Shown piece after piece: positions 5,171 to 7,731 of a stretch of DNA of 7,731 nt (positions are counted from its first letter, which is position 1; the number at the start of each line of letters is the position of its first letter). Below the pieces are notes generated by a model. That model saw nothing but the letters and a program-made list of their open reading frames with translations. It was not told the DNA's origin and did not search any database. The translations under genes and the position numbers were made by a program. The stretch covers positions 9,668-17,398 of the forward strand of contig JADDQX010000019.1 of assembly GCA_016781115.1 (NCBI GenBank), written 5' to 3'. The DNA comes from Actinomycetota bacterium (GTDB taxonomy: Bacteria; Actinomycetota; CADDZG01; WHSQ01).

Positions 5171-6062
5171 GTGCTGATCGGGGGCGCAAACTTCGTCGCC
5201 GTGAAGTTCAGCAACGAAGACCTCGACCCTCTATTCGGCGCGACTCTCCGTTTCGTTCCCGGGACGCTGCTGTTCTTCCTTCTCATGCGGATCCGGCGGT
5301 TGCCGATGCCGTACGGCGCGGCCGCGGTAGGTGCGGCACTGTACGGACTGCTCGGTTTCGGGCTGGCGTACGCATTGCTTTACTTCGCACTCACCGAGTT
5401 GGCCGCCGGAACCACCTCTGTGATTCTCGGTTCGGTGCCGTTGCTCACACTGTTGCTCGCGGTGCTGCACCGGCAGGAACGGCTCACCGCGCGCGGGTTG
5501 ACGGGAGGGTTGATGGCGATCGCAGGCATCGCTGTACTTTCTAGTGACTCCCTCGGCGAGGAACTCTCACCCGTCTACCTACTGGCTGCGTTCATGGCCG
5601 CGGTGGTGATCGCCGAGTCGAGCGTGATAGTCAAGGCGTTCCCCCGCGCCGATCCCATCACGACGAATGCCGTCGGCATGTTGGCCGGCAGTGTGTTCTT
5701 GGCGGCCGCCTCGCTGGTCGCCGGCGAGGAGTGGGTCTTGCCGCGCGCCGGCCGGACGTGGCTCGTTCTCGCCTGGCTCATAGTGCTCGGCTCGGTCGGC
5801 CTCTTCATGTTGTTCCTTTTCGTGGTGCTGAGGTGGACGGCGTCGGCGACCACCTACGCTCTCACGCTGATGCCGGTCGTCGCGGTGACCCTCGGGATTC
5901 TCGTCGCCGACGAACAGTTGACCCCTGAGATCGTGGCCGGCGGCGCTGGTGGCAGCAGCGGTGTACGTGGGAGCGCTGACGGGCGGTGGGACCGATCGGG
6001 TCGAGGAGACGCCGCAGCCTGCCCTCGTAGCACCAGATCCCGGCCCCGACACGAAACCCTAA
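5171..6062 (+). pseudogene. EamA/DMT-family permease, frameshifted and probably lacking its start
   Basis: Ten-helix drug/metabolite transporters of this family are two five-helix EamA repeats that export small metabolites across the inner membrane. Repeat one covers about residues 1-123 (GGANFVAVKFS, ALTELAAGTTSVILGS, PLLTLLLAVLHRQERLT), repeat two about 134-257 (SASATTYALTLMP-like region, then ILVADEQLTPEIVAG). After Gly257 the frame goes wrong: skipping one base near 5942 restores ALVAAAVYVGALTGGG, the missing tenth helix, and a TAA at 6060-6062 that meets the nuclease stop. Unshifted, the frame runs to 6139 through an arginine-rich tail over the nuclease gene. At the 5' end, similarity begins upstream of GTG 5171 (SAAFFGAVL), but no ATG, GTG or TTG exists back to the stop at 5078; a ribosome-site-like GGGGGAGG sits at 5105-5111. 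Two lesions suggest a pseudogene, though the single-base slip could be a sequencing error. Confidence 0.78.
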
Positions 6063-6631
6063 GCGTTTCCGCTGCACGTTTCCGGCGACCAGAGACCCCG
6101 ACTCGCCTCTCGGGCAGCGCGTTCCAGCTGCACGAATAACTCTGACCAGCGAATGTTCGGCGGGTAGGTGTACGCGGAGGCATAGCCGTTCGCTACTAGC
6201 CGGGCGTTCGCCATCTCCGCCTCCAGGTAGACGTAGCGCAGCAGGCGGTCGTAGCGGTCCGTCTCTTCGACATCTTTGACCAGACGCACCTTCGCCCCAT
6301 CCAGGAGAGCCTTCGCCGCACTCGAGGCCTCGCGTCCGAAACACTCCACCGGCGAACCCGGCTTCACCGACTCTGGCGTATCGATCCCAATGAGCCGCAC
6401 CGGATGCTCCGCTCCGATCGCAGCGAGCCCCGCTCCGGGACCTTCGGATCGAGCAGTGATCTCGACCTCGATCGTGTCTCCGTCAACGACCTTCACGACT
6501 GTTGCCTCCTCATAGCCAGCAGGTTCTTCTGTGAGAGTGGCGGGAGCCTGAACGGTGAGGTCGACCTGATGGCCGGCACACGCGGCTACGAGGAGACACG
6601 AGAACAGCAGCAGGGACCGGCAGCGTCGCAT
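6059..6631 (-). CDS. Thermonuclease-like (SNase-fold) lipoprotein
   Basis: A 190-residue exported nuclease. MRRCRSLLLFSCLLVAAC is a lipoprotein signal with lipobox VAAC, so mature protein should begin at lipidated Cys18 and be tethered outside the membrane. The staphylococcal nuclease core follows with its catalytic residues: VVDGDT (metal Asp52), VRLIGIDTPE (Arg79, Asp84, Thr85, Glu87) and DRYDR (Arg129). The family cleaves DNA and RNA using Ca2+. Cys97 and Cys186 may form a disulfide. I chose ATG at 6631 because the signal peptide starts there; TTG at 6661 would add ten unlikely residues. The stop overlaps the restored stop of the convergent permease. It lies 121 bases downstream of the PKD protein on the same strand. 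Its last ~35 codons are the source motif of the repeats across this window. Confidence 0.87.
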   Translation of the reverse strand: MRRCRSLLLFSCLLVAACAGHQVDLTVQAPATLTEEPAGYEEATVVKVVDGDTIEVEITARSEGPGAGLAAIGAEHPVRLIGIDTPESVKPGSPVECFGREASSAAKALLDGAKVRLVKDVEETDRYDRLLRYVYLEAEMANARLVANGYASAYTYPPNIRWSELFVQLERAAREASRGLWSPETCSGNA

Positions 6632-6752
6632 CCCATGCAGGCTAGTCAGAGGGTGCGACAACCAGGTGTGGCGAGGACCTCTTTTCGGACGCCTGCGGGT
6701 CTTTGGATGTCAGTGCCGCTCAGCGAGCAGTCTGTCCCAAAGAAGCTCCGCG

Positions 6753-7556
6753 CTAGCGGCGCCGCCTCAGCATCGCCACCATCTGGCGAACGTGATAGCT
6801 GACTGAATCGTCGTTGCTGAAGTAGCCGAGGTGCTGCCACGCGCCGCTGCCCATCCGCCACGAGGCGCGCCACAGAACCCGAACCGACACGGGGTAGACC
6901 CCGCGCCGTTGATACATGTGGCCGATGTTGCCGTCGCGACGTCTGCTCCAGGCGCGTCCTACGTGATGGGTCGGGCGGGAGGCTCCATCGCCGAAGGACC
7001 ACGTGTAGGTGACGGGTTCTGCTTGAGCTGTAACGACGAGACGAGGGACCGACGCGCTGGCGGACACGGGCCGAGGCTCGTGATCGAGCCAGAAGAAGGA
7101 ACGCAGCCCGGTGAGGCCGGTGCGACCAGGCGCTATCCGAAGCTGCGGCCACTCGGCGATCGACATGGCGCGGTCGGCCGCGATCCAAGCGAGCTCCCAA
7201 GGTGAGGGAAGGTCTTGAGGAGCGACCGGTGTCGGAGCCTTGGTGGGTGTTCGGCACGCCGACTGATCGAGGGACACAACGACATCCCCGCTACCTTGAG
7301 GAAGGGCCACGCAGGTGAGAGGTAGGTATCGGTAGGGGGGCCGCGAAGCTCCACTCGCGCTCGCGAGCGTGCGGCCGGAACTAGAAACCACATCTCCTTC
7401 TCTTGCTGCCGGCGTATAAGTGTGGACCGCAGCGCCCACGCCTGGAGGCTTGGCGAACCCGTCTTCGTAAACGAAACCCGCGCCCCGTGAAACCTGTGCG
7501 CGTGCGGGAGGAACCTGAACCACCAACAATGTGAGAAGAACGGCGAGCCATCTCAT
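6753..7556 (-). CDS. Exported PKD-domain protein of unknown function
   Basis: A 267-residue protein with a signal peptide (MRWLAVLLTLLVVQ...PARA, cleavage before Gln21). The middle contains WELAWIAADRAM and PGRTGLTGLRSFFWLD, and is followed by a PKD-like beta domain: VTYTWSFGDG (182-191) and HMYQRRGVYPVSV (213-225), the two strand motifs diagnostic of PKD folds. It resembles a family of actinobacterial exported proteins with a conserved W-DG-H-Y pattern and no known activity; the fold usually mediates protein or sugar contacts at the cell surface. Cys82 and Cys101 could pair. The ATG at 7556 overlaps the stop of the upstream gene as ATGA, and the signal peptide starts there. I prefer it over in-frame GTG 7607 and ATG 7592, which would add residues before the signal peptide. 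It ends with four arginines. Confidence 0.8.
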   Translation of the reverse strand: MRWLAVLLTLLVVQVPPARAQVSRGAGFVYEDGFAKPPGVGAAVHTYTPAAREGDVVSSSGRTLASASGASRPPYRYLPLTCVALPQGSGDVVVSLDQSACRTPTKAPTPVAPQDLPSPWELAWIAADRAMSIAEWPQLRIAPGRTGLTGLRSFFWLDHEPRPVSASASVPRLVVTAQAEPVTYTWSFGDGASRPTHHVGRAWSRRRDGNIGHMYQRRGVYPVSVRVLWRASWRMGSGAWQHLGYFSNDDSVSYHVRQMVAMLRRRR

Positions 7557-7731
7557 CTGCGTTTGGTGCTGCGGGCGGAAATGATTGTGCATTCCTGCAG
7601 AAGCCACTGCGCCTCATGCAGTGTCATGCGGCAGCTCAATTTCCGCCGTTCTCGCGCCGCCTGCCTTGTCACGTCAGCACCCTTGTCATCGAAGAAGCGG
7701 GGATCAGCCGTGCCATAGACGGTCAGCTCAA
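7553..7731 (-). CDS. C-terminal end of an unrecognised gene, coupled to the PKD protein
   Basis: The minus strand is open from the right edge for 58 codons (ELTVYGTADPRFFDDKG... ARSTKRR) to a TGA at 7553-7555 that overlaps the ATG of the PKD gene as ATGA. The overlap and open frame argue that this is a real gene whose 5' part is outside the window. The visible part is charged and mixed alpha/beta, with one short Arg-rich helix (TRQAARERRK) and two cysteines. I see no known motif, so no function is proposed. It and the PKD gene, and perhaps the nuclease, would form one transcription unit. Confidence 0.6.
   Translation of the reverse strand, partial: ELTVYGTADPRFFDDKGADVTRQAARERRKLSCRMTLHEAQWLLQECTIISARSTKRR

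Noticed and set aside
1..6180. Integron cassette array with attC sites, suggested by repeats between unrelated genes
   Set aside because: The repeats encode a recognisable protein tail, not attC-type palindromes with paired core sites; genes lie on both strands and no integrase is visible.
5579..6344. Long minus-strand frames opposite the permease and nuclease
   Set aside because: They oppose clear transmembrane or nuclease coding sequence and show low-complexity Arg/Gly/His composition.
6646..7257. A 203-codon minus-strand frame in the PKD region
   Set aside because: It overlaps the PKD protein in another frame, is dominated by Arg, Ser and Pro, and has no ribosome site; it is a GC-driven shadow.
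1..7731. CRISPR array, transposase or phage genes
   Set aside because: No regularly spaced short repeats and no DDE, tyrosine or serine recombinase motifs were seen in any frame.

Overview
The window looks like a stretch of accessory chromosome from a high-GC actinobacterium. GTG and TTG start codons are common, and the gene mix (a hydrolase/cyclase fusion, an AAC(2')-type acetyltransferase, a PKD-domain exported protein) is typical of Actinobacteriota, possibly Thermoleophilia. That lineage is an inference from protein style; no marker gene is present.

Layout from left to right: the decayed end of a nuclease-like gene at the left edge (minus strand); a six-helix membrane protein (plus); a second decayed nuclease tail; a VapBC-type toxin-antitoxin pair (minus); a divergently placed aminoglycoside 2'-N-acetyltransferase homologue (plus); a strong hairpin between convergent genes; a secreted protein of unknown function (minus); about 510 bases with no convincing gene; a 438-residue fusion of an alpha/beta-hydrolase-like domain and a class III nucleotidyl cyclase (plus); a third nuclease tail; an EamA/DMT permease that lacks a plausible start and is frameshifted near its end (plus); an intact nuclease lipoprotein (minus); a PKD-domain exported protein (minus); and the C-terminal end of a further gene translationally coupled to it.

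The most unusual feature is a dispersed family of direct repeats. The last ~35 codons of the intact staphylococcal-nuclease-like gene at the right recur at least three more times without the catalytic body, always on the minus strand. Two tail copies (left edge and 4894-5076) also share flanking sequence up to the start of the following plus-strand gene. A fifth, very worn copy may lie in the gene-poor stretch near 3035-3190. The repeats divide the window into blocks: membrane protein; toxin-antitoxin plus acetyltransferase plus secreted protein; cyclase; permease. This resembles an accessory island built up or rearranged around a duplicated nuclease locus.

Functionally the genes are mixed: stress and persistence (VapBC), aminoglycoside or small-molecule acetylation, cyclic-nucleotide signalling through what appears to be a non-catalytic hydrolase-fold sensor, metabolite export (probably inactive) and cell-surface or secreted proteins. 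Nothing here forms a recognisable single pathway. The only tight couplings are vapB-vapC and the right-edge gene with the PKD protein, each with a 4-base ATGA overlap.
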